From contig CM042150.1 of the NCBI GenBank assembly GCA_023376005.1, positions 80,315,586 to 80,379,585 of the forward strand: a DNA stretch of 64,000 bases, given 5' to 3'. Below are positions 44,511-56,756 of this stretch, in pieces. A model generated the notes under the pieces. That model had not been told where the DNA came from. It saw only the letters and a list, made by a program, of their open reading frames with translations, and did no database searches. The stretch's first letter is position 1; each line of letters begins with the position of its first letter. The stretch is from Doryteuthis pealeii (lineage: Eukaryota > Mollusca > Cephalopoda > Myopsida > Loliginidae). The position numbers and the translations under genes are program-made.

Positions 44511-44734
44511 AATCCCAGTAAAAATAGCACCTAATCAAAATATTGCAAAAGGAATTTGTCTCCACCCTAGTATTTATATGTTATTAATCAAATCTCTGTC
44601 TAGAAAAACAAACAATCTTCGCATATAATTCTTTCAAAATAAGCACGTCCTCTCACCCGGGGCTTCATAATTATGCTTGCATTCCCAGAAGAGGGATAAG
44701 AGCCCCACAAAAGAGTTGTCCTTTTTAATGACAC

Positions 44735-45245
44735 TAACTGGCAATCTGATAGTCATGATCAAAGTTCTGGAGATTCTGAGGATTGAATAAACCCCTTCAT
44801 TACTCATTATCCCAGATCTACTCTGGGACTAGGAGTGGCAGAAGAACCTGTTAGGGGTCTCAAATCCTTATAGGTCAAATAGACATGTTCTAAATTCATT
44901 TGTCATCCTCGATTACAGATACTGTGCCAACAAAAAAAAAAAACATCTTTAGAAATAACTACACAAAAAATCTAAATATTGATCTGTTCAATTAATGCAA
45001 TCAGGGCGTCCCATCCTGGAAGTAATTTTGTTAACCAGCTATTTCGGCATATCCATTTACAACAGTTTTATAGTGTGTTCGCGTCCTCATTGATGCCCAA
45101 TATATTTTGCAACTTCTGTCACAGTCACCCCGTTCCGAAGCGTTTGGGTATATAAGTGCGTGGCGTCGTTGGGAACTAATTCTGAGCAGATAAATTTACT
45201 GACTAAATAGTGATTTCATCCTTCGCTGGATGCTGCATGAAACAT
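44735..45245 (+). repeat. family C SINE relics, copy B
   Basis: Counterpart of 35070-35530 with extra indels. Confidence 0.55.
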
Positions 45246-45944
45246 GTTTTTTAAATTATTTTTTAATAAAAAAATTAAATAAAAATCTACCTTAAAAGAT
45301 TTTGATGTTAATCCAGCCTGTTGGGAGTTAAGGAAAATTAATTTTTTAAAATTTAACACAATTCCCTAACATCTAGGCATAAAATAAACCCCAGACTGCT
45401 TTGGCGTTCCGGTAAATGAATAAATCAAATCACATGTTACTCGTATACATATATATTTTTGAATTTTATAATTAAAAGAAAAGTAAAGCTTCATTTTCGT
45501 TGCCCTTTGAACATACGCCGTAAGTTTGAATTTACTCGGTAAAAATTGTTGTTGGAGAACAGAGAGTGAGGGAATACATTTTCATCTGAAATAAACGTTT
45601 GCGGCGAGTAATTAAAAATGGGAAGAACGGAAAGAACAGCTGCATTTTTGATAAAGTGGCTATAAACATGTAGATTTTCAAACTGCGTATATCACTTCTT
45701 TCAGATGCTTGGCAAAATTTCTCGGAAAAATTTATGAACTTTACCATTCTGGGATTCTTTAACTAGTTGCACATTTTGATATGTTACAACATTTATCCTT
45801 CAAACAAACAATGAACACACACATATACACGCACAATTGATAAACCTCTTTACTAAATATCTAAAAAAAAAAATCCACCCCCAAATTTTTATTCCTGACG
45901 ATGAACTACGGTAAAAACTAGTTAAATAATATGTATAAGTAAGT

Positions 45945-46188
45945 AATGTCGGGTGGCCTAAAGTCGGTATCAGCCAGACAGCGAGGGGGTTTTATGCTCT
46001 TTTTCACTAACGCAAGACCAAGGTGATGTTTTTGCGTTCTGAGGTGGCGTGCCACACCTATCATCAGCTCTTACTTTTGCATACAGAGCCCCGTGATACT
46101 CATACGCTGAGTTGCGAGGGCAGGTATCGAACTAGAAACCTTTTGGTTCCTAGTCGAACACTCTACCGACTGAGCTAAACCGGCCCAA
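45945..46188 (-). repeat. family A SINE, copy B
   Basis: Counterpart of 36235-36479; flanked by the same ATAAGTAA direct repeats. Confidence 0.85.
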
Positions 46189-46232
46189 AAATAAGTAAAT
46201 AACATAAATAATAATTCCTATTTGTCTTAACA

Positions 46233-46280
<48 letters not shown>

Positions 46281-46284
<4 letters not shown>

Positions 46285-47183
46285 AGATGTTCGGGATAAA
46301 ATTTGACATATTTATATTTGGTTATTTTTCTCCGTAGGTTGGAGGAATTGGCGCATACTTCGCAACATTTAAAAAGCTTGGACCCTTCTTCATTCATATA
46401 TATGGGACAGATAGAATGGATGACGGGAACCAACCTAAACCATCGAAGAAGATAACTGGTATCATGATGATCTGAGCTGGCCATCAAAATAAGGAGATAT
46501 GGTTGTGCTGCCCAATGCTCCCTGAACACTGTAAAACAATCAGACATGAACTGGAGAATTACAATGGAGACTACGAGGATGTAGCTAGAAAAAAGCAATA
46601 TAACAACTATCTGATTGCGTTCGTACAGCAGAATTTTCCGCGTTTTTTCAGACAGGGTATCAGGTTGAATTCAGATGCCTATGTTGTGTTGCTAAACACT
46701 ATAGTCAAGCCCTGGATAACAAGGGTAACCAATAGTATGCCATACGTAGAGCAGCAGGATTCGGTCACCTACACACCTCTGGGAAAAGTAAAAAATGGTT
46801 GCGTCGTGAATACTTTACGACTACACAAGTCCAGTGTTTGTTCTCCGAACTCCCCAGATCTTAACCCCAGGATTATTATGTATGTGGCGCTATTTAAAAA
46901 GACACCAATAACCGTGCTAGTACTGACAAAAGCCAGTTAATCGACAGAATTAAGGTAGTTTTTGAGACTCTTTCCATGGAAACTGTAACAACCAGCTTGC
47001 TCCAGGTTTCGGAACAGGATTGAGGCTGTGATCGAGACTAATGGCGATTATTTTGAGTGAAACTTGTGACAAAGTGTAATTTTCGTGCATGTTGAATTCT
47101 TTTGCAATCTATTAAATTTTGCAGTTCCCAAGCACTTTTCTTTTTCCTTATGAAACTGTCGAATTTATCCTAACACCTTGTAT
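46281..47183 (+). pseudogene. mariner-like transposon relic, copy B
   Basis: Counterpart of 36575-37478. Here one frame (46503-46940, 145 aa) stays open across most of the remnant because indels differ from copy A, giving NSDAYVVLLNTIVKPW in register. The SPDLNP motif is present, but PMD is changed to PRI by an indel, so the last catalytic Asp is lost in this frame. Confidence 0.85.
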
Positions 47184-47248
47184 ACACACACACACATACA
47201 CACAGGCACACCACACATACACACACCACACAGACACACACACATATA

Positions 47249-47284
<36 letters not shown>

Positions 47285-47286
47285 GG

Positions 47287-47330
<44 letters not shown>

Positions 47331-47554
47331 TAGCAGGTTCTGTTAATGATCACGGAATATTTCTTCTTATAATTTTCAGGTTAGACGTTCAAGTCTTCTT
47401 CTTGTTATCCGCATATCGGGATGTAGATGGAAGAAAATGTCCCTATTTTACGCCTAATGGCTTCCAACCATTTCGCTGCTCGTCCTCCGGAGGTGGGGTT
47501 ATTGGTAGAAGTGATTGTTTGATTGGTGTGAGTTTTATTCGATTGTATTTATTA

Positions 47555-47603
<49 letters not shown>

Positions 47604-47799
47604 GTCAATAAATCTGTACACATTGACCAATTTATTTATAAAGATTTCATGTTACCCTCGTTATCGCATTTCGGTAACCCAAAAAATTGCAACGTTGTAA
47701 CTGAGATAAAATTGCATAAATATACATCGCGTATTTACTTTTTTTCGGATTGGGATATTTTCATATTTTCTAGTTACAGAATTCCAATATAGTAGACTG

Positions 47800-48525
47800 G
47801 TCTTAATGGACCCATTAATATCCATTTTCATTGAATAACTTTCCATGATATGCTGGATCCCAAGTCATATAGGAGTAAGGGGGAATGAAAGGCAGACTCC
47901 GCAGCTAAATCAGCTCTAGATTTGATCCCCGACAATTTCAAGATACTAATATATTGATTTGAAACCTAAACTTAATAGATTCCTTCATACAAAAAGACAA
48001 CAACACTGGAATAACCACATCCACAATAAACTCTTCCTAATCAAACTCACTTTGGGAGGCTGGAGACCAACTTTAAAGAAGTCTAGAAAGGACAAGTCAT
48101 TGTGTCCCGATTACGCATTGGTCATACAAGACTAACGCACTCCTATATACTCAAACAAGAAAAACAACCACAATGTGGAACATGTCAAACACCTTTGACA
48201 GTTAAACACTTATTCATGGAATGCAGGTTTCGTGCTCACATCAGAAACAGTTATTTTCAAAGCAAATACTATGAAAGATCTGTTTGAAAATGTCAACATG
48301 GAGGATATTCTCTCTTTTTTGCGGGAAAATAAAATTATACCATAGAATATAGACATGAAACAAATCAATACCATACAACATAATCCCCAATAATGCTAAC
48401 ACATTCTTAAAACCAATTACTAAATTGTATAAATACAAATACACGATATGTATAACATCCTATCTGTTAGGCATGACATAACCCCAGGTGGGTTGATATG
48501 CCGTTAAAATCAATAAACAAACAAA
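47800..48525 (+). pseudogene. RNase H LINE fragment, copy B (frameshifted)
   Basis: Same sequence as 38090-38825, but single-base deletions (GAAAGGCAGAC for GAAAGAGCAGAC at ~47890; GAAAGGACAAG for GAAAGGAACAAG at ~48090) and insertions break the frame that is open in copy A. Only 48102-48287 remains open. Confidence 0.88.
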
Positions 48526-48577
48526 TAATAACATATATTATCAGCTTTGGTTTAGAAATAAGTTAACGTTTAACAAT

Positions 48578-48866
48578 ATATTTACCATCCTCTGTGAACG
48601 AACAAGACGCGATTTAAGGTCACTTGCTTAAGTGAGGTTTACCGTTCGAATTCAAAGTTTTCCTTCTTCTACTTAGACCAACGTTAAAATGTCCTTCTGT
48701 CCTACTATTTACCCATAGCTGGAGAGACAATTATTGGATTCATACTTTTCCCCAGAATATTTCCGCTAATGTAAAAATGCAACTAGCTTCGTCCATGATT
48801 GAACTCTGCTCGCTGTGTCCATTTCTTACGACGATAAGTATTATACAACAATCACCTCCTTGTAAC
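48578..48866 (-). repeat. family B SINE, copy B
   Basis: Counterpart of 38865-39150, almost identical. Confidence 0.8.
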
Positions 48867-48909
48867 GTTTTGAAATGAGGAAGTTTGCTGAATATATTTA
48901 TGCGTGATA

Positions 48910-48910
<1 letters not shown>

Positions 48911-48952
<42 letters not shown>

Positions 48953-48998
48953 ATATATATATATATATATATGGGTGTGTGTGTATGTTTGTGTATAA

Positions 48999-49056
<58 letters not shown>

Positions 49057-49187
49057 GTGTGTGTATATATATTGCATGGATGTGATTCTGCGACCCTTAG
49101 TTTTATGTCTTCTTGGCAAACATCCTGATGAATGGTAAAAAGAAAGGCAGAATCCCATCGATGCAATAAATATATACACACACACTA

Positions 49188-49251
<64 letters not shown>

Positions 49252-49510
49252 GCTCTATTACCGATATTTAGCATTCCTCTAATTATACTACAGAATCTTG
49301 TCCCACCACTAACTCACCGTAATAACTATACACTATTGCAATATATATATATATATATACAAAACATGTATATATGTATACATACATATATGTATTTCTC
49401 TCTTCTCTCTCTCCCTATCTTTCTATCTCTCTTTTTTTTCTCTCTATCTATCTATCTATCTCGCTCTCCCACTCTCTCTATCTCTCTCTCTCTGTGGGGT
49501 GTATGTTTGT

Positions 49511-49560
<50 letters not shown>

Positions 49561-49600
49561 GTGTGTATGTTTGTGCGCATGTGCGTTTGCGTGTGTCTTT
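48911..49600. repeat. microsatellite clusters, copy B
   Basis: CT, TA, GT and TCTA runs matching 39198-39888 but with different run lengths. Confidence 0.9.
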
Positions 49601-50074
49601 AACAATAAGGGTAAGACAAATGTTTTAAATGTTTTCGTTTCATTAAGTTCAGAAGGAAAACATTTTCTTAACTTCACAATTTTCTAAACAGGCAAGAATT
49701 CTGCATTGTACAGATAAGCAATTGACTGCCATAACGGCGTCTGATTTATGTCGTATATCATTCGAAAATATTATCATTAAGGCTTTAATGGCGTTCTCCT
49801 GGCTGCAAAGACGACTGCAAATCAAATGTCTGAAATTAGAAAGACTGCCTTAAAATGATGTTTTTTTTTTTCAATATCTTTCATTCTAGAATAATCATGA
49901 ACTTAAACTCTATTCGTATATTACCATAATGAAGATCATGTGTCTGTCTTTAACCAAACTACGTCAACATCGACGTCTCCTTAGCCATTTACGTTCTTTA
50001 TGTTATATTTTCAATGATTATTAAATAATAAATAAATAAATTAGGTATGACTTCAATTAAGTCCATATCCTCAA

Positions 50075-50125
<51 letters not shown>

Positions 50126-50166
50126 AGCGTGTGTGTGTGTGTTGTTTACACACACAACATATATAT

Positions 50167-50305
50167 TACAAGGTGTCAAAAAATATCGCGATTTTTGTAC
50201 TTTTTGACACACTTTGTATTTTGGATAAAATTAGCGTTCCATTCATTGTCTATTTCTCTCTTGGTAAATACAGCTTCAATCTCGATACTTTTATGACACA
50301 CCTTG

Positions 50306-50310
<5 letters not shown>
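50167..50310. mobile_element. TACAAGGTGT MITE, copy B
   Basis: Counterpart of 40446-40590. Confidence 0.7.
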
Positions 50311-50404
<94 letters not shown>

Positions 50405-51093
50405 ATGGAGAAGGACAGACAGACAGATATAGAGTGGCATGTGTATGAGCGTGTTTAATTCAACTAGTAGACGTTGGTCCATACAATCACATTTACAGAC
50501 ATAGTTATATTATCATTCCCTCAAAAGATTTTACAGTACATAGTAGCAGGAAAGCATAGTCTATAAAAAAAGGAAAAGTACAGTGGTACTTTCTATACAG
50601 AATTTTATTTTTCTGTGAGGACTGTACCTTTTACTTTTCTGTTCACTAACAAAATAAGCTACAAAGATAATGTATTTAGTATTCGCACAAATTCTGGAAA
50701 GAAATTTCGTTACTTTTCAATCTAATTCATTTGTCAAAATTCGTTCTGTTTCTTTAGATGACATTAGGAAGCTTCAAATTGACTAACTTTCTTCGAAAAG
50801 ATCGATTTTGTGAGACTTTTAATATCAGCGTATATACATATATTCATTTGAACGAGATACTTTTTCATCAGCACATTTCAGAAAAAAAAGTGTGCCAGTT
50901 CAGCACCCTTTATACTCACTTTACCTGTTTTTTAAACATGAAATTCATATCAAATATAAGCTCTTTGTACATTATGATAAATACGATGAAATACCAAAAG
51001 AAGGGTTTCAGAGGTGCTTCGAACAAAGGAAAACTCACCGGCATAAATATATTTAGTGATATTTTTAAAACTATTTCATTCATTATCTATATT

Positions 51094-51394
51094 TGCCTTG
51101 CTAAATTTACTAGCACGACTAGGATGTCACACAACGTCAATTTCTTAAGCGTAGTTTAAAAGGTCTAAATTCAGATTTTTCCTTCTCATAGACTGGTTGC
51201 CTTACCAGAGTTAAAGAGCCTAATTTGCCCGACTATTTATCCATAATTGGAGGTAGAATAGTTGGATTCGTACCTTTCCTATTTATTAGATATTAGCGCA
51301 ATGTGAATTATACAGAGCCTCGTCCAGGATTTTAACTCAGGTCGCCGAATCCATTTCCTACAACTATAACCATTACACCACGCACCTTCTAAGT
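51094..51394 (-). repeat. family B SINE, copy B
   Basis: Counterpart of 41370-41652 with fewer deletions, so it is the better guide to the true sequence. Confidence 0.8.
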
Positions 51395-51404
51395 GAAAAT
51401 AACC

Positions 51405-51859
51405 GGTAATCCTTAACTATCTCCTCGTAATTTCCTACCATAAAATAAACTGAACCCTCATTTTATGTCCGTGCTTTAGTTTTAAAGTGGGGGCTCCATT
51501 TTACAATTTAGGCATAAATTGGATCCTCCTTTTATGACCGTAATTTTGTTTTTTCGTCGACGATGATTAATATCTGGCGTTTTTGTTTTAGAGTACCAAA
51601 ACCAAAAAAGAAAAAAAAAAGAAAAAAAATAACAACAACAAAAGGAGTCCCCACTTTAAAACTAACCATTCTCACAAAATAAAAACTTTTAGAATATACA
51701 AATTGAAGTGAATATTGAAATAAATAAATAAAATATATTTAGTATTGTAAAATAACGGGTGCAAGAAAAATAAAATATTTATTGCAAAAACACGGACATA
51801 AAATGAGGGTTCAGTTTATTTTATGGTAGGAATTTACGAGGAAATCGTCAAGGATTACC
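51405..51859. mobile_element. fold-back element with 8-bp TSD, copy B
   Basis: Counterpart of 41667-42110; AAATAACC again flanks both ends (51397-51404 and 51860-51867). The right TIR reads GAGGAAATCGTCAAGGATTACC in pieces closer to the left TIR than copy A. Confidence 0.85.
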
Positions 51860-52164
51860 AAATAACCTTAATGTAGAAACTTTATAGCTTACGTTTGGCC
51901 ATTTCCGCTGTTCTTGATTTTCAAATGTGTTTTGATTGCTTTTACTTTGAAGATGAACATTTTCAGCATATCTTAGGTTTTTTATTCTAAGAGTTTAAAA
52001 AGTAACGGAAATGCAACGAAGCCATGTGCAACATATGAATAAAAGTATTATAAATGATCAAAACATTGGGAGCCCTGTCAGCAGGGTACAAGAATAGGAT
52101 GTGTGGTTCTCATAATACGTCAGAAGGCTCAGGTTAACCTTCCAACGTAGGTACATTATATATA

Positions 52165-52780
52165 CTAGCAAATATATGCATCCTCCGGGTGCAAGTATTT
52201 AAGTTTTAATATAATAAAATATCATATTAAATTAGAAAGGCCAATGAAAGCGAATAAAAATGCAGATAACATGATTTGGAACAGAGGGGGTATGATTGAA
52301 AAATAGAACAACTTTGAAACTAACTCTTCCATCATTTTCAATTACTCCTATTCCTAATTTAACTATTTAGTTAAAATAGGAAGTAAAGAATAATATTACA
52401 GTTATTTCTTTTTGTTAAGGGATTTCTTTTAAGATTTATTGAAGAGAATTTTGCTCATATTCAATAAGATAAACTAAACAATTAGAAATCAATAATATTA
52501 AGCACATATTTATTAAAATCAAATTTTTAAGATCAATATGCAAATTAGCCTTTCCATTCACACTGTAACCGCTGTTTTGTTGTGTATATAAATACAACTG
52601 CATGTTATTTGTATGTACATATGGTCAACAGTCTTAATGATGTAAAACAATTTTATTAATAATTGAGGTTTAAATAAAAATAAAATCATGGAGAATGGGA
52701 TGCAGATAACTAAAGGGAATTGTGATTTGTATAGTATATAGTTTCGGTTACAGACAGAAAAACATACAATCTCCATTATA

Positions 52781-52785
<5 letters not shown>
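52165..52785 (-). mobile_element. Helitron-like element, copy B
   Basis: CTAG at 52165-52168 with the GCACCCGGAGGATGC hairpin. Cleaner than copy A. A TA run (52785-52828) follows the body. Confidence 0.65.
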
Positions 52786-52829
<44 letters not shown>

Positions 52830-52904
52830 CCAGGGAGGGGGGTCGAAACACTAGTTTCAAATATTAAAGCAAATAAAAAAAGGGAAAAAAGTATCACCTT
52901 AATT

Positions 52905-53595
52905 CACATAAGTTCCGGTGTTGTGGGCGGTAAATAAGTCCCTTTAGCTGATCAGAACCGGAAAACCAAGAAAAAAGATCTCTGCCTTTTTAACAACTAT
53001 GGCACATGCCGAGGCAGAGAGGAGGATGCCCATTGGCCGGCGGTACTCGAAGTAAGTAGCATTGGCCAATGGGATGCCGCCGCTCAACCTCGGCATTGTC
53101 AAAGAATCTCTTATAAACCAACACTGACACAAAATGCCATACTTAAAAAGTGATGCCACACAATGAAGTAGCAAAATATTGCTGGGATGCAAGCCCGAAA
53201 TTTAACATTTTGGACTGGGTCTCCTGTGCAAACCAGTATAATGTTGAAAGACCCGAAACTGGTAATGAACACAGGGAGACATTACTGACGATGCATCCCA
53301 ACGCATCTTGTAGATGTATTTTCCAAATATGCATAACATACTCCAGACAAAGAAGTACATATAAAAACAAATACAGACTTTATTGTCTGAGCAGTTGGAG
53401 AACATACATACAAAGATACGAAACAGATAGTCCTTTGGAAGTCCTTTGGAATTGAGAAAGAGTTCATGAAAAATAAGTGAGTCACTTACTGATTGTTGAG
53501 GGGCAAAGCCTACCGCTTAATGGACAGAGACATCATGTGTCTAGCCCATGTTTTGTGAATGCTAGACCAAGAGAAAAGAGCGAGAAATTCCCGGG
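52905..53595. promoter_or_regulatory. CCAAT palindrome and TATA-like segment
   Basis: 52998-53098 is an inverted repeat: ATGCCGAGG...GATGCCCATTGGCCGGCGG mirrors GGCCAATGGGATGCCGCCG...CCTCGGCAT. It holds paired CCAAT boxes, and TTATAAAC follows at ~53111. This resembles a promoter of an LTR element or of an unknown transcript; downstream frames (53150-53455) have no known domain. Function is inferred from motifs only. Confidence 0.4.
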
Positions 53596-53994
53596 CTGCT
53601 GTTTAAATACCCAGCCAGTAGTGTCACCTATTGGCAAAACCCTTGCGGTAAGGGAAGATAAGCCTTTAGGACACAAGTCTATCCAAGCAGGGGCATACAA
53701 TCACTACAAGGGCTTAGAATGTGCCAACTGTATCACCTAGAGATTACACTCGAAAAAGAAAGAAGGTTCTTATACATCACACAAAACTGTATCCGGCGGT
53801 GAGAATGCAATTACTCCCAAGTCCACTCTGACTTTCTCTCTAACCATATCCCCCCTCTCTCTCTCTCTCTTTCTCTCTCTCTCACTATTTCTCAGTCTTA
53901 CACAGTTTCTTTAATGATCTCTCTCCCCCCTCGCTGTCTCTATTCTATTTCTATTCTTATCGGTCTTTACACACAGACACACATAGACACACAG

Positions 53995-54035
<41 letters not shown>

Positions 54036-54060
54036 ATATATATATATATATACCCCATTC
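53596..54060. repeat. unassigned DNA then (CT)n, (AC)n, (TA)n
   Basis: 53596-53840 unassigned; CT-rich 53848-53950; AC 53970-54022; TA 54023-54052. Confidence 0.7.
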
Positions 54061-54091
54061 TGTTTATTAATCAATCTAATAGATACTATCT

Positions 54092-54248
54092 ATGTCTATA
54101 TATCTATCCATCTATAAATCTCAGCTTGTTCATATCTATCTATCTATCTATCTATCTCTGCTTATTGATATCTATCTGTGTATCTATCCATCTATCTATT
54201 TCAGTCTATTTATATCTATCTATTTTTATCTATCTATTTACCTATCTA

Positions 54249-54279
<31 letters not shown>

Positions 54280-54328
54280 GTCTCTCTCTGTGTCTCTGTC
54301 TCTCTCTCTATATATATATATATATATT
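54092..54328 (+). repeat. (TATC)n/(TGTC)n/(TCTC)n microsatellite
   Basis: Degenerate TCTA units changing to TCTG, TCTC and finally TA. The YLSIYLS frames are artefacts. Confidence 0.93.
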
Positions 54329-54394
54329 AGAGAGCCCAATTTCGCTTGCTAAAAACTTCACTGGTTGTGTTGTTAAGAAACGATTTATCAGCCG

Positions 54395-54645
54395 CATGTT
54401 TTGGTATGATTTGGTTTCTTTGTTTAATGGCATATTAACCTGCCTAGTTATTCAAAGCCAGATCCATCCTTCTAGAATAAAAGTAGTGGTACTATTTGAA
54501 CCCATAGATTGGCGGGGGGTGAGAGAATTCATACCTTTCCCAAGATTATTAATCCAAAAGTAAACGTTACAGCGCGAATTCGAACTCGGTTACTAAAATG
54601 TCACAGTCCAGCATGTTAGCCACTACGCAACTCTCCTTTAGACCT
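54395..54645 (-). repeat. SINE with inverted retroposon tail
   Basis: TTTGGTTTCTTTGTTTAATGGC-ATATTAACC (tail on minus strand), TACTATTTGAACCCATAGATTGG, and head complement CAGTCCAGCATGTTAGCCACTAC with CGAATTCGAACTC as the B-box complement. Related to 10945-11090. Confidence 0.65.
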
Positions 54646-55096
54646 TTACATAGATCAGTTGAAATTGATATCTATTAAATCCTGACTTCAAATCAATAAA
54701 CGACACAAAGAGCATTTCTTTTACACAAGGAATATGTGGCTAAAACACAGCAACTAAATTCAATTGATATTTTACCTCGTTGTCTAGTTGAAGCTTCTTC
54801 AAAATTTATTGAGACAAATGTTTTTACATTCTGCTTTTATATTGAAAAGGTCATTGGGTAAGGGATAGAAAGAGGGAAGGGTTTAGGCGTGTTTTATAGA
54901 GAAGTGAGAAAAGGAGGGTGATTTTTTCAACTTAATATCTATTCTTGTCAATATATTTAATTAAGTATTGAATATTCAAGTTGAACTTTCCAGATCAAAA
55001 TTTGGGTAATTACACTGAACCAGGCGACAAATTTCAAATATGGTACATATTTTTTTCAGTGTAAAATACTTCCTAAACAATTAATTTTATTAGTGC
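54646..55096. other. unassigned AT-rich DNA
   Basis: No supported feature. Confidence 0.4.
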
Positions 55097-55325
55097 ACGG
55101 GCCAGTTAGCTCAATTGGTAGAGTAATCGCAACGTTCCGGGTTCGATACCGGTCCTCGTCAACTTGGCGCATGAGTAGCGCAGTTTGGGTAATCTGATCT
55201 GTATGATAGGTGTGGAACTCTAACTCAACGAAATAATATCCCTGGTCAAAGGCAAGTGAAAATGGGGTAGATTCCCTCGCTGTTTGGCTGATACAAACAA
55301 TAGGCCACTCTTTATACTTTACTTC
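55097..55325 (+). repeat. tRNA-derived SINE, family A
   Basis: Head GGGCCAGTTAGCTCAATTGG (A box), GGGTTCGATACC (B box), body and 3' end TTATACTTTACTT. This is the clearest tRNA-like head of the family, but the anticodon arm is shortened, so it is not a tRNA gene. Confidence 0.88.
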
Positions 55326-55329
55326 CTTA

Positions 55330-55728
55330 CTAGTCCAAATAAAAAACACCCTCCGGGCGATGTAAAAATAGATTTTGAAACATATTGCCTGAGGGGTGGG
55401 AGTAAAAATTCAATGTCAGCGAGTTTGTACCCTTAGTAAGTAAAATCATCAAATTCATTAAAGGATTAAAAAATAAAACAATTTGAAATGTAAACTTTAA
55501 ATATGTATTCAAATAAAACAAACTATATATAGATATATAATACCAGGCATGTATTTATTAAAACTTGTTTTTAAAAAACAAAACAATGAGGACTGTCTAA
55601 TGTTGCATGTTCAAATTTTGAGTGTATTTATTCTGTTATGACAGTAATGTGACGTAAGCAGTGACGTAATTTTTGTTACAGACACAAACCGGAAGCGAAT
55701 CTCCATTATTAATAGAAATGTGAATCAA
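55330..55728 (-). mobile_element. Helitron-like non-autonomous copy
   Basis: CTAG at 55330-55333; on the minus strand CGCCC-GGA-GGGTG hairpin, T-rich spacer and CTAG then T. It starts immediately after a SINE tail. Confidence 0.65.
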
Positions 55729-56506
55729 ATTGAACGTTATCTACTGAAACCACTATATAAAGGTTCAAGTACCTGTCAAGGAATTATATAAAGGTTTAGT
55801 TAATATTACCTCTTTTAAAAATCATAATAGCCGATTTTTAAAGATATTTAAACGTAAAAATCAACTCTTATTTCCTGAACAACGCAATCACTACGTAACA
55901 GGCTATGGACATACCGACCGCCCCCCCCCTCCGCCATGTACGTAAAACTGAAACCAATTCAGTCACCCTGAATCTATGCAAGTTTTCGAGAAATATATAT
56001 TTAGTTTTATTGACTAATCTATACTTAGTATGTGCTGGCAGAGACCGGAATTTCTCATTTATTTCTTCCCCATCGATTCCAGATATATGACGGATACGCC
56101 ACCTGTCGGCTTCTGGCGTCGACAAGAGCAGTGAAGCTACTTTCGTTTATTTATTTTATTTTTTGTTTTTTTGTTTCACGTATCTCGCATGCCGATTCTA
56201 TTTTCAGTCGAGATTGTTTTATTTTATGTAATGAGATTTGCTGTTGTATTTAGTTATCAGTGTATACAATAGCCCTTTCTGCAATCTAACATTATTTGTG
56301 TTATTACATGTACATTCTGGTCCATAAAAAGAGTATGGCTTTCTCTAAAGACAACTACTCGCAGGATACACTATGATATATTCATTCTCTAAACATGACA
56401 CTACTCCAATTTACTACATCAATAAGTCAGTTCTGTTTTCATTTTACTTCTATTTCATAATGTCTCAATGTTTTGGGTTCTTGAAAATGTGAAATTAGCT
56501 ATTTAG
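55729..56506. other. unassigned DNA
   Basis: A C-run at 55921-55931 and short chance frames only. Confidence 0.4.
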
Positions 56507-56752
56507 AGGGCTTTTCAGTCGGTAAAGCGTTCGGCTAGACACAAGGTTCCTAGTTCGATACCGGTCCTCGCCAACTCAGCACATGAGTAGCACAGGGATC
56601 TGTGTGGTAAAGTAAGGAGCTGATGGTAGTGTTGCGCTCTACCTCAGACGCCAAAACAATCTCCTTGGTCTAGCGCTATTGAAAAGGGGATAGACGCCCT
56701 CGCTGACTGGCTGATACAGACTTTAGGCCGCCCCGACGACTTTACTTACTTT
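56507..56752 (+). repeat. tRNA-derived SINE, family A
   Basis: AGAGGGCTTTTCAGTCGGTAAAG head, TAGTTCGATACC B box, full body to CGACGACTTTACTTACTT. Confidence 0.85.
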
Positions 56753-56756
56753 CATT

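Larger units (their letters stand above)
44002..53595. repeat. large duplicated block, copy B
   Basis: Second copy of 34351-43886. It is error-rich at its left end (44.0-45.2 kb), beside the gap, and cleaner at its right, the opposite of copy A. Individual features are listed below where their state differs. Confidence 0.97.

Noticed and set aside
50758..51159. 133-aa frame in copy B
   Set aside because: Broken in copy A by single-base indels, overlaps a SINE at its end, and has no recognisable domain.
34351..53595. Recent biological tandem segmental duplication
   Set aside because: Indel-type differences concentrated at the gap-facing ends fit unmerged contig ends better, though only read depth can settle it.
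55097..55170. Possible functional tRNA gene
   Set aside because: A and B boxes are good but the anticodon arm is shortened and a SINE body follows.
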